Origin: Actinobacteria bacterium ADurb.Bin346
GTDB taxonomy: Bacteria; Actinomycetota; Humimicrobiia; Humimicrobiales; Humimicrobiaceae
Length of the DNA stretch: 19,877 nucleotides
NCBI GenBank assembly: GCA_002068775.1
Contig: MWAX01000156.1
Span: 1-19,877, forward strand
Reading direction: 5' to 3'
Part shown: positions 6,669 through 13,603 of the stretch, in pieces
How positions within the stretch are numbered: the stretch's first letter is position 1
Layout of the letters: each line of letters begins with the position of its first letter
Notes under the pieces: model-generated
The model's input: only the letters and a program-made list of their open reading frames with translations
Databases searched by the model: none
What the model was told of the DNA's origin: nothing
Translations under genes and position numbers: made by a program

Positions 6669-7922
6669 TTGAAAGAAGAAGGAAACAAAGCTGGGTTATT
6701 GTCATATGTCTTCTTGGTTTTTTTAGCAGGGATAGCTTCCACAATTTTTGTACTTTTTAAGTATAGGAATATTTCTTTATTAGGAGTAGGTTTATTCGGT
6801 GCCCTCATTTTTGCTTCTGACAACCTTTCTGCGCCTCTTCCAAAAACGGGAAGCGTATCTGTAAACTTTGGTATATCTCTTGCAAGCCTGATTATTTTTG
6901 GTCCGGCGACAGGCATGCTTGTCACAGCAATATCAATCATAAATGTAAAAGAAATAATTAAGCGCGTTCCTTACTACAAGCATCTTTTTAATGCAGGACA
7001 GTATCTGATTTCTTTTGCCGCAGTATCATTTTTTTTTGAAAATTTTTATGACAGGTCACAGACAAACTTTTTTTATGCCAGGAATATATGGATTATTTTT
7101 CTGGTCACCTATATCTTTTTTATAATGAATACGCTGCTGACTTCAGGCGCGATATCTCTTAGCACAGGGTCAAATCTCATAAATATATGGATTTTTAACT
7201 TTGCCTGGATAGTGCCGTTCCAGTTCTTTCTTTCTGCAATTGCAATTGCAATTGCATTTCTTTATATAAGATTCAGTCCCTTCACTATTATTTTTACAAG
7301 CGTGCCGCTGATAATAATACAGTATACTTATCTTCTGCGTCATAAAGAAAGAAGAACAATTCTTGCCAGTATAATCCAGATCGTTAAAATAATTGAAGCA
7401 AAAGATGTATACACTGCTGGCCACTCTGTCAGGGTGGCAGATTACAGTGAGCTGATAGCCAGGGGTATGAGATTAAATGAATATGATATAGAAACTCTGC
7501 GTAACCTTGCGAATCTTCATGATATCGGAAAGATACAAATAGACCTTGCAATTCTTAACAAGACCACAAAACTGACCGACAGGGACTGGACTGAAATTAA
7601 AAAGCACCCTGTTGTAAGCTATGAGATTGTAAAACAGATCGATTTCTTAAAAGACAGGGCGACTTCTATTTTATACCATCATGAAAAAGTCGACGGCACC
7701 GGCTATCCTTTTGGTAAAAAGAGTGAGGAAATTCCTGTTTTTGCAAAAATACTCTGTGTAGCTGATTCTTATGATGCCATGACAACTGACAGACCCTACA
7801 GAAGAGCGCTCACAAAAGAGGAAACGATTGTTGAGCTTGAAAACAATAAAGACAAGCAATTTGACCCCCAGATTTGTGATATAATGATTGATATCATAAA
7901 GCAAATGCCTGCAAAGGCATAA
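6669..7922 (+). CDS. Membrane-anchored HD-GYP-domain phosphohydrolase
   Basis: A 417-residue protein with about seven hydrophobic segments in residues 10-222 and a cytoplasmic HD-GYP domain at about 240-410. The HD-GYP hallmarks are present: GHSVRVADYS (His252), NLHDIGK with His284/Asp285, KKHPVVSYEI, LYHHEKVDGTGYP (337-347), and VADSYDAMTTDRPYR. HD-GYP proteins hydrolyse cyclic di-GMP or related cyclic dinucleotides; the GYP part here is GTGYP, consistent with an active enzyme. The N-terminal membrane region resembles membrane sensor domains found in front of GGDEF and HD-GYP outputs; its ligand is unknown. The start is TTG at 6669 with GAGGGG at 6657-6662, six bases upstream; no ATG lies near. 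A short TGCAAT repeat at 7235-7258 encodes an Ile-Ala run in the last membrane region. Confidence 0.9.
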   Translation: MKEEGNKAGLLSYVFLVFLAGIASTIFVLFKYRNISLLGVGLFGALIFASDNLSAPLPKTGSVSVNFGISLASLIIFGPATGMLVTAISIINVKEIIKRVPYYKHLFNAGQYLISFAAVSFFFENFYDRSQTNFFYARNIWIIFLVTYIFFIMNTLLTSGAISLSTGSNLINIWIFNFAWIVPFQFFLSAIAIAIAFLYIRFSPFTIIFTSVPLIIIQYTYLLRHKERRTILASIIQIVKIIEAKDVYTAGHSVRVADYSELIARGMRLNEYDIETLRNLANLHDIGKIQIDLAILNKTTKLTDRDWTEIKKHPVVSYEIVKQIDFLKDRATSILYHHEKVDGTGYPFGKKSEEIPVFAKILCVADSYDAMTTDRPYRRALTKEETIVELENNKDKQFDPQICDIMIDIIKQMPAKA

Positions 7923-7937
7923 ACACCTTTTAATTTT

Positions 7938-7980
7938 GAAGCAGCAATTTAACATATAATAATTAAGAAGCAGCAATTTA
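7938..7980. repeat. 14-bp direct repeat between HD-GYP and membrane-protein genes
   Basis: GAAGCAGCAATTTA occurs at 7938-7951 and again at 7967-7980, period 29 bp, each followed by an A+T-rich stretch with ATAAT. It fills the 71-bp gap between two plus-strand genes and may be a local duplication or a pair of binding sites. Confidence 0.6.
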
Positions 7981-7993
7981 TAATAAGAGTGGC

Positions 7994-8563
7994 ATGCCAG
8001 CAAAATATAAACACGGCATCATAAAAAATTATAAGAATAATTACTGGATAATATTTTTAAAATGCATAGGATGGATACTGCTTGGCGCAGCTGCAGGATA
8101 TGCATTCTTTTATTTTTTCAGGGGTTTTTCAATCTCAATCGTAGAAAGGTTTAAGTTTCTCCAGGGTTTATTTGGAATCAGGCATTATGAAACCGGAATG
8201 CAGTATGCAAGAGTAGTCCTTATGATATTTGCCGGGAACATAATTTCCACTGCAGCTTATTTTGCACTCGGTTATCTGAGGATGCTTATTCCGGCGGCAA
8301 TATTGACAGGATTTCTGGTAACAGTCCTTTTATTTACAGGTACTGTTAGAAACATGCAGCCTGCTGTTCCACTGGAAGTTTTAATCCTTATGTCTGCAGA
8401 ATCTTTTTACAGGAGCATAGCTTTATCAACAGGTGAGCACCTTCAGAAGAACAGACCCGGGATTCGCAAGTGGGTGCCTGCAGCAGGTACAATATTTATC
8501 GTCCTTCTTCTTGCGGCGGCAGCTTTTTATGAAGTATATCAAATATTCGGTTATATCTTTTAA
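7994..8563 (+). CDS. Unrecognised multi-pass membrane protein
   Basis: A 189-residue, strongly hydrophobic protein with predicted membrane segments at about 18-42, 71-94, 97-117, possibly 122-143, and 162-182. The N-terminus is basic (KYKHGIIKNYKNNYW), favouring a cytoplasmic start. A polar loop HLQKNRPGIRKW lies at about 149-160. The general plan, including AGN-type small-residue helices and a charged residue in the last helix (AAAAFYEVY), faintly recalls SpoIIM/DUF95 membrane proteins, but key residues of that family are not evident and I do not assign it. The ATG at 7994 has only a weak AAGAG upstream. The gene follows the HD-GYP gene by 71 bp on the same strand. Its last 68 bp overlap the convergent TPR gene. 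Confidence 0.65.
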   Translation: MPAKYKHGIIKNYKNNYWIIFLKCIGWILLGAAAGYAFFYFFRGFSISIVERFKFLQGLFGIRHYETGMQYARVVLMIFAGNIISTAAYFALGYLRMLIPAAILTGFLVTVLLFTGTVRNMQPAVPLEVLILMSAESFYRSIALSTGEHLQKNRPGIRKWVPAAGTIFIVLLLAAAAFYEVYQIFGYIF

Positions 8564-8903
8564 TAGTTTGTCTGTAAGTCTCATTCAGTGGCTTCATTGC
8601 TGCAGCAATTTTAAAATGTCCCATTGCAGTGTTGATCTTGCCTTCTTTTGCAAGGCAAAGCCCGAGTCCATAATAAGCAAAATCATTGGAAGCATCTATT
8701 GTTATTGCTTTCTGAAAGTTCTTTTTTGCAGCAGAATACAGACCGCAGTTGTAATATGAAATTGCAATGGCTTCTCTTATTGAACCTCTTTCCGGCTCAA
8801 GAGCAATGGCTTTTTCGAAAAGCATGACAGCTTTCAAATGGTCGTTTTGTTTTGCGTGCTTCTTACCTTTATGGAATAATTCATATGCATTTTCACTGTT
8901 CAT
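8496..8903 (-). CDS. Small TPR-repeat protein
   Basis: A 135-residue protein made almost wholly of three tetratricopeptide repeats at about residues 3-36, 37-70 and 71-104. Typical positions are visible: KHAKQNDHLKAVMLFEKAIALEP, NCGLYSAAKKNFQKAITID and LAKEGKINTAMGHFKIAAAM. There is no signal peptide, so it is probably cytoplasmic and a protein-binding adaptor. The frame can be extended to a TTG at 8951, but the extra 16 residues are a hydrophobic run with no repeat character and no ribosome-binding site. The ATG at 8903 is preferred although the nearest AGGAG is over 20 bases upstream. The 3' end overlaps the convergent membrane-protein gene by 68 bp. Confidence 0.72.
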   Translation of the reverse strand: MNSENAYELFHKGKKHAKQNDHLKAVMLFEKAIALEPERGSIREAIAISYYNCGLYSAAKKNFQKAITIDASNDFAYYGLGLCLAKEGKINTAMGHFKIAAAMKPLNETYRQTIKRYNRIFDILHKKLPPQEEGR

Positions 8904-8970
8904 ATTTATTATAATAATATAAAATGCTCCTAAATAAAAAAAGGGACTCAAATAAATTATAAAAGTATAA

Positions 8971-9010
8971 GCCGGCCATTTGTAAACCCGGCGCAGTAAA
9001 ACTCACCGGG
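8971..9010 (+). promoter_or_regulatory. Mutually exclusive GC stems in the cobT leader
   Basis: In an A+T-rich context, GCCGG (8971-8975) can pair with CCGGC (8988-8992), while the overlapping CCCGG (8987-8991) can pair with CCGGG (9006-9010). The two stems share bases and cannot form together, which is the logic of a switching leader. It lies 25 bases before cobT. A standard B12-box was not found, so this is not called a cobalamin riboswitch; the stems are only 5 bp. Confidence 0.3.
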
Positions 9011-9034
9011 ATACTGTTTGAAAGGAAGATAGAA

Positions 9035-10204
9035 ATGGCCAGAGAAAAAAATTATATAATTAATTCTCCGCATAATGCCGGATTGCTGGAAAAGACTATC
9101 TCAAATATCACGCCCACTGACGCGAAAGCGCAATTGGAAGCGCAGGCAAGGCTTGATAATCTGACAAAGCCACTGCAAAGCCTCGGCAGACTTGAAGAGC
9201 TTGCAAAACAGATAGCATCAATAACCGGCACTTTAAACCCTGATTTTTCAAGAAAACTCATAATAATAATGGCTGCAGACCATGGAGTAGTGGACGAAGG
9301 AGTCAGCGCTTATCCGAGAGAAGTAACACTCCAGATGGTATACAATTTTCTGGCAGGGGGAGCAGGTATAAACGTGCTTGCAGAGCACACTGGAGCAGAA
9401 GTTGTGGTGGTGGACGCAGGTGTTGCTGCAGAGCTTAATATACAGGGCTTTAACCGGCGAAATAAAAAGGCGGCTTCAGGAAAAAAATCAAATGAGACCA
9501 GCAGACTTTCTTCAGGAAGCTTCATAAATGCAAAAGTGGCATTCGGCACTGCAAATATGGCTAAAGGCCCTGCAATGACAAAGGAGCAGGCGCGCAGATG
9601 TGTTGAAGCAGGAATTTCAATTGCAGAAGATATGGTATTAAAAGGATACGGCATAATAGGAACAGGGGATATGGGTATTGGAAACACCACTGCCAGCAGT
9701 GCGATTGCTGCATGTTTATGTAAAACAAGCGTTTCAGCAGTTACAGGGTACGGGGCAGGACTTGATGAATCTGGACTTGAAAATAAAATAAAAATCATTG
9801 AGAAGGCCATATCTATTAACAAGCCTGACCTCTCGGATGGTCTGGATGTACTTTCAAAAATCGGAGGCTTAGAAATCGGAGGCATAGCTGGAATAATACT
9901 TGGATGCGCCGGCAATAAAACACCAGTTGTGATAGATGGCTTCATCAGCGGAGCGGGCGCACTTATCGCAGAGCTTTTGTGCCCGAAATGCAGGGACTAT
10001 ATGATAGCTTCTCATTGTTCAGTTGAAAAGGGTCATATAATAATGCTTGAGAAATTAAGGTTAAAACCCCTGTTTAATTTTGATATGCGGCTCGGAGAAG
10101 GAACAGGGGCAGCCCTTGGCATTAATATTGCAGATGCTGCAATAAAGCTCATGAACAATATGGCAACCTTTAGTGAAGCAGGAGTGTCCAAAAAAAATGA
10201 ATAA
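9035..10204 (+). CDS. cobT: Nicotinate-nucleotide--dimethylbenzimidazole phosphoribosyltransferase
   Basis: CobT makes alpha-ribazole phosphate by moving phosphoribose from nicotinate mononucleotide to a lower-ligand base, a step in building the nucleotide loop of cobamides in the cytoplasm. The 389-residue protein has the family signatures in order: ARLDNLTKPLQSLGRLEELA (about 38-57), MAADHGVVDEGVSAYP (79-94), LAGGAGINVLA, GTGDMGIGNTTASSA near 195-210, SHCSVEKGH near 330, and RLGEGTGAALGI near 350, whose Glu is the probable catalytic base. About 20 residues precede the normal start of homology. The ATG at 9035 has AAGGAAG about 8 bases upstream. The gene overlaps cobO by 8 bp, so the two are surely cotranscribed. 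Confidence 0.96.
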   Translation: MAREKNYIINSPHNAGLLEKTISNITPTDAKAQLEAQARLDNLTKPLQSLGRLEELAKQIASITGTLNPDFSRKLIIIMAADHGVVDEGVSAYPREVTLQMVYNFLAGGAGINVLAEHTGAEVVVVDAGVAAELNIQGFNRRNKKAASGKKSNETSRLSSGSFINAKVAFGTANMAKGPAMTKEQARRCVEAGISIAEDMVLKGYGIIGTGDMGIGNTTASSAIAACLCKTSVSAVTGYGAGLDESGLENKIKIIEKAISINKPDLSDGLDVLSKIGGLEIGGIAGIILGCAGNKTPVVIDGFISGAGALIAELLCPKCRDYMIASHCSVEKGHIIMLEKLRLKPLFNFDMRLGEGTGAALGINIADAAIKLMNNMATFSEAGVSKKNE

Positions 10205-10748
10205 AGAAAAAGAGTGCAGGCAGCATCTGAAAGGTGAAGGGTTCGTTCATCTTTACTATGGTAATGGTAAAGGTAAAACGACTGCAGCGATGGGGCTGGC
10301 ATTAAGGGCGGCAGGATGCGGACTGCAGGTGTATATCGCCCAGTTTGTCAAGGGCATGAAATACAGTGAGCTTAACAGTCTTCTTAAACTAAAAGACAAT
10401 ATAACAGTTAAACAGTACGGAAGAGGATGTTTTATAAGACGGCAGGCAACAGAAAAGGATGTGCAGGCCGCTCAAAAAGGTCTTGCAGAGGTAAAGGATA
10501 TTATAGCCTCAGAAAAATACGATGTAGTAATCCTTGATGAGATTACAATAGCAGAATTCTTCAAGCTGATAAGCGTGCAGGATATTCTTGAAATAATAGC
10601 TGCAAAGCCCAAACATGTGGAGCTTGTTCTCACAGGGCGCAAGGCAGACGTAAAGATAATTGATGCAGCAGACCTTGTGACTGAAATGGTTGAAATAAAA
10701 CACTATTATACAAAAGGCATAGAGGCCCGCACAGGAATAGAGAAGTAA
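10197..10748 (+). CDS. cobO: Corrinoid adenosyltransferase (cob(I)yrinic acid a,c-diamide adenosyltransferase)
   Basis: A 183-residue CobO/BtuR/CobA-type ATP:corrinoid adenosyltransferase, which attaches the adenosyl group to Co(I) corrinoids. The P-loop GNGKGKTT is at residues 22-29, with GLALRAAGCGLQVYIAQFVKG following. Later come YDVVILDEIT (Walker-B-like), VLTGRKADVKIIDAADLVTEM and a C-terminal IKHYYTKGIEARTGIE, all family hallmarks. Length is normal for the CobO branch. An in-frame GTG at 10173 would add eight residues, but the ATG at 10197 with GGAG at 10181-10184 gives the usual N-terminus. It overlaps the cobT stop as ATGAATAA. With cobT it could salvage or remodel cobamides for the corrinoid protein encoded at the window start; that link is inferred. 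Confidence 0.95.
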   Translation: MNKEKECRQHLKGEGFVHLYYGNGKGKTTAAMGLALRAAGCGLQVYIAQFVKGMKYSELNSLLKLKDNITVKQYGRGCFIRRQATEKDVQAAQKGLAEVKDIIASEKYDVVILDEITIAEFFKLISVQDILEIIAAKPKHVELVLTGRKADVKIIDAADLVTEMVEIKHYYTKGIEARTGIEK

Positions 10749-10829
10749 ATGAACCCTGTACTTCCGTTTTTTAAAATTTTTTATTCAGGCTCTTATCTTA
10801 AAAATCAAAGTGCAGTTACTGTTTGCAGT

Positions 10830-11468
10830 TTATATTTTGAGCGCTGCAAGCCTTTTTTTGAAAGCATCTTTAATTTCAGGCTCCCTGTTTTCAATATCAA
10901 GCATTTCAACAACGCCAGGAAACTGCAGCACAGGGTTTAAAACCTCATCGTCAAGGTTTGAAATGATTTCATGAAAAGGATAATGTGTCTTTTTTGAAAT
11001 CGCTGCAAGACGTTTTCTTGAAAGGGCCTGGGTCTCGACTCTGCTTTCAGGATAACCAAGTCCGAATTCTTCGCTGAATAATTTGTCAAAAATATTTTTC
11101 AGGTTTACCTCACTTGCCCACCCATAACCCTGCGTGAGCATAAGAGAAATGCAATTACCTGCATTTATTCTGGCAAAAAGCCAGGCATCCAGCGGAGTTA
11201 AGATATGGCCGCAAAATACATTAGGATATTGAAGCACAGAATTAAAATACCCCTGGCCGGTGCCGCAGCCTCCGATTACAAAATCAACGCATTTTAAATT
11301 AAGGAGGATTGCGCTCAGCAGCCCTGTATTGATATAAGTCAACTCAGGTTTGTCTTCTTTTTTCTTCATCCCCGCATTAAATATTTCATGACCCCTGCCT
11401 TTTAAGGCCTCAATAACATCATCTCCCTTTTCACAAGTTACAACTTCAAGGACAACAGCTATTTTCAA
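10830..11468 (-). CDS. RpiB/LacA/LacB-family sugar-phosphate isomerase, long form
   Basis: A 212-residue protein whose first half matches the RpiB/LacAB fold: VVTCEKGDDVIEALKGRGHEIFNAG, DFVIGGCGTGQG (about 62-73, Cys68 at the position of the catalytic cysteine), PLDAWLFARINAGNCISL and GWASEVNLKNIF. Typical RpiB proteins are about 150 residues; this one has about 70 extra C-terminal residues with an RKRLAAISKK helix. It probably interconverts an aldose and ketose phosphate, or a sugar acid analogue; substrate unknown. The ATG at 11468 follows AGGGGG 11 bases upstream. It is the last gene of the minus-strand arm, 195 bp behind the TPP-enzyme gene, so it may also have its own promoter. It converges on cobO with 81 bp between them. 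Confidence 0.85.
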   Translation of the reverse strand: MKIAVVLEVVTCEKGDDVIEALKGRGHEIFNAGMKKKEDKPELTYINTGLLSAILLNLKCVDFVIGGCGTGQGYFNSVLQYPNVFCGHILTPLDAWLFARINAGNCISLMLTQGYGWASEVNLKNIFDKLFSEEFGLGYPESRVETQALSRKRLAAISKKTHYPFHEIISNLDDEVLNPVLQFPGVVEMLDIENREPEIKDAFKKRLAALKI

Positions 11469-11663
11469 TTTTTCCCCCTGTCTTAATATGGTAATAAATA
11501 AATCATGTATAAAAAAATAATAAATTCTATTAATAATATTTTTTACAAATATTTATTGATATAAAATTTATTGCTTCATAAAAAAACTTATAGACTTCTT
11601 AAATTTTTTATCCTGCCTCTCTCATTGATGTGTTTTATTTCAGGTTTATTTTGCTTTAATTTT

Positions 11664-13442
11664 TTATTTTTTACTCCCGTCTTTTTTATACCAGGGCAGA
11701 GGCATATCAGAGTAGCCAAGGTAATTGCCTCCGGAATTTGAAAATTCATTTGCAATAGGCACTTCAATTAAGGAGGGCTTTGCGCTTTTTTTAGCTTCTT
11801 TTAAAGCATCTCCTATTGTGTCCAGACCTTCTGCTTTTATACCAAATGCTCCAAATGATTCTGCAAGCTTTACAAAATCAGGATTATAAAGTTCTCCTGA
11901 TTTAAAGTCCATGAATGAAGTGCCATATTTTCTTTCCGTGCCAAAATGGACTATTTGAAGATCCCTTATGCTTATCCATCCATAATTATTCAGGACAAAA
12001 TAAATCACAGGGATATTATACTGTACAGCGGTTGCAAGCTCCTGGCAGGTCATGAGAAAATCACCGTCACCACAGATGCCCACAACCTCTCTGTCGGGTT
12101 TTCCCAGTTTTGCGCCCATTGCTGCAGGTACGCACCAGCCCATTGTTGACCAGGCACCTGTTGTCAGATGCGTCCTTGGCTGGTACACATCAAATTCCTG
12201 AAACAATATGACCTGCGCATGCCCTGCAGGACCCAGCACTATTGAATCTCTTTTAAGGGCAGCGCGCAGCTCTGCAAAAAACCTCGAATAACGCATCGGC
12301 AGAGTTTTAGACTGCCTTGACTGCTGGAGCTTGTCCTGCCATTTTTGTTTTAAATCAGACAGTTCCTTAAAATAAGCGCTATTTTTATAGTCTCTTCTGC
12401 ATGTTTTAATTTTAATTTTTTCAAGCAGCGCCTGCAGGCAGGTTTTTGCATCTCCAAGTATGCCAATATCCACAGGGTAATTTTTTCCGATTTCCCTCAT
12501 ATCTATATCTATTTGTATAAGTTTTGTCTGAGGAAAATTAAATGACTTGCCCGGAACATAAGATTGTGCCGTCCATTCAGTAAATTTGCACCCCACAGCA
12601 ATTACAAGGTCTGCCTCCCTGGTCAATCCAAGTCCGGGAATGGAAGCAAAAGTGCCGGTATAATATCCGTTTAAATCATGGTCCTGAGGAATAGCGCCTT
12701 TGCCCTGAGCAGTTGTGACTACAGGAATGCCAAGATATTCTGCAATCTCGACCAGTTCATTGCTGGCATCTGAGATTATCACTCCGCCGCCAATTAAAAA
12801 AACAGGCCGTTTTGCATCTATAATCATATCGGCTGCCTGGTTTATTAAATCCATATCTCCAAGTATTCTGGAAGAAAAATTATATTTTTTTGGGTCCATA
12901 AGTTCATCAGTGACTGACTCAGCCTGGATATCCATTGGAAGCTCAATGACCACAGGACCAGGTCTGCCGGAAACCATTACCCTGAATGCTGTTTCAAGGG
13001 TGTTTGGCAGTTGCCTTATATTAGTGATCTGGTATGACCTTTTTGTGACAGGGTTTGCCATGGTGGGAAAGCTTGAAAAAGAATTCATTTCTATTTCCTG
13101 CAGTGCGCCTTTCTGGAAAATATAAGTAGGACAGTTTGATGTAAAAACTGCAAGAGGAATTGAATCATGATATGCAGTTCCAAGGCCGACAAGAGTGTTT
13201 AGCGCACCTGGCCCGACCGATGTGATGCATGCAAGGGGGTTTCCTGTTGCCCTGCAGTACCCGTCCGCAATATGGGTTGCTGACTGCTCGTGTTTAACCT
13301 GGATAAAGCCTATCTCATCCTGTCTTTCAAACAGCGCATCAGCAAAAGGAAGGTTCCCATGTCCAATGATTCCGGCCACATATGGCATTTTGCTTTTTAT
13401 GAGGTAGTCCACTATATACTGGCAGGCTGAATATTTCTTCAT
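11664..13442 (-). CDS. Thiamine-diphosphate enzyme, acetolactate-synthase-like large subunit
   Basis: A 592-residue protein with the three-domain plan of acetolactate synthase, benzoylformate decarboxylase and related enzymes. The N-terminal domain contains KHEQSATHIADGYCRATG with the cofactor-activating Glu52, and SVGPGALNTLVGLGTAYHD. A central Rossmann domain follows (PVFLIGGGVII). The C-terminal TPP motif is GDGDF at 458-462 with NN at 485-486. It should carry out a 2-ketoacid decarboxylation, carboligation or C-C cleavage. No small regulatory subunit is adjacent and the context is carbohydrate catabolism, so branched-chain amino-acid synthesis is unlikely. The frame opens further to 13484, but AGGAG (complement of about 13451-13455) lies eight bases before the ATG at 13442, giving a clean MKKYSACQ start. 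It is the fourth gene of the arm. Confidence 0.9.
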   Translation of the reverse strand: MKKYSACQYIVDYLIKSKMPYVAGIIGHGNLPFADALFERQDEIGFIQVKHEQSATHIADGYCRATGNPLACITSVGPGALNTLVGLGTAYHDSIPLAVFTSNCPTYIFQKGALQEIEMNSFSSFPTMANPVTKRSYQITNIRQLPNTLETAFRVMVSGRPGPVVIELPMDIQAESVTDELMDPKKYNFSSRILGDMDLINQAADMIIDAKRPVFLIGGGVIISDASNELVEIAEYLGIPVVTTAQGKGAIPQDHDLNGYYTGTFASIPGLGLTREADLVIAVGCKFTEWTAQSYVPGKSFNFPQTKLIQIDIDMREIGKNYPVDIGILGDAKTCLQALLEKIKIKTCRRDYKNSAYFKELSDLKQKWQDKLQQSRQSKTLPMRYSRFFAELRAALKRDSIVLGPAGHAQVILFQEFDVYQPRTHLTTGAWSTMGWCVPAAMGAKLGKPDREVVGICGDGDFLMTCQELATAVQYNIPVIYFVLNNYGWISIRDLQIVHFGTERKYGTSFMDFKSGELYNPDFVKLAESFGAFGIKAEGLDTIGDALKEAKKSAKPSLIEVPIANEFSNSGGNYLGYSDMPLPWYKKDGSKK

Positions 13443-13500
13443 TTTCATTTCTCCTATCTTTGAAAAAATAATATTAATTTTCAAAGCTTGCTCTAATAAA

Positions 13501-13553
13501 AGGACAAACTGTAGTTTAATTACCGGCGCAAATCATTCATTGCTGTTTGTCTT
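13501..13553 (-). promoter_or_regulatory. Inverted repeat in the gap before the TPP-enzyme gene
   Basis: AGGACAAAC (13501-13509) can pair with GTTTGTCTT (13545-13553), nine positions with one G-T wobble, around a 35-base loop. It sits in the 161-bp gap between the UroD-like and TPP-enzyme genes. It could be a processing or attenuation hairpin in the polycistronic RNA; support is weak. Confidence 0.25.
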
Positions 13554-13603
13554 TAGCCGCTGCCGGGTGCTTACTGATTTTTGCTGCAAGCAATTATTTG
13601 TCA

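Noticed and set aside
8952..9034. Cobalamin riboswitch before cobT
   Set aside because: The leader has GC-rich short stems but I could not find the B12-box or the other conserved core segments, and 131 bp to the divergent TPR gene leaves little room for the full fold.
9310..9945. 211-codon open frame on the minus strand inside cobT
   Set aside because: It is antisense to a clearly conserved enzyme gene, is rich in Pro/Ser/Ala as expected of a shadow frame, and has no family match or ribosome-binding site.
11664..13442. Acetolactate synthase of branched-chain amino-acid synthesis
   Set aside because: No small subunit or other ilv gene is adjacent, and the operon context is catabolic, so only the broader TPP-enzyme family is assigned.
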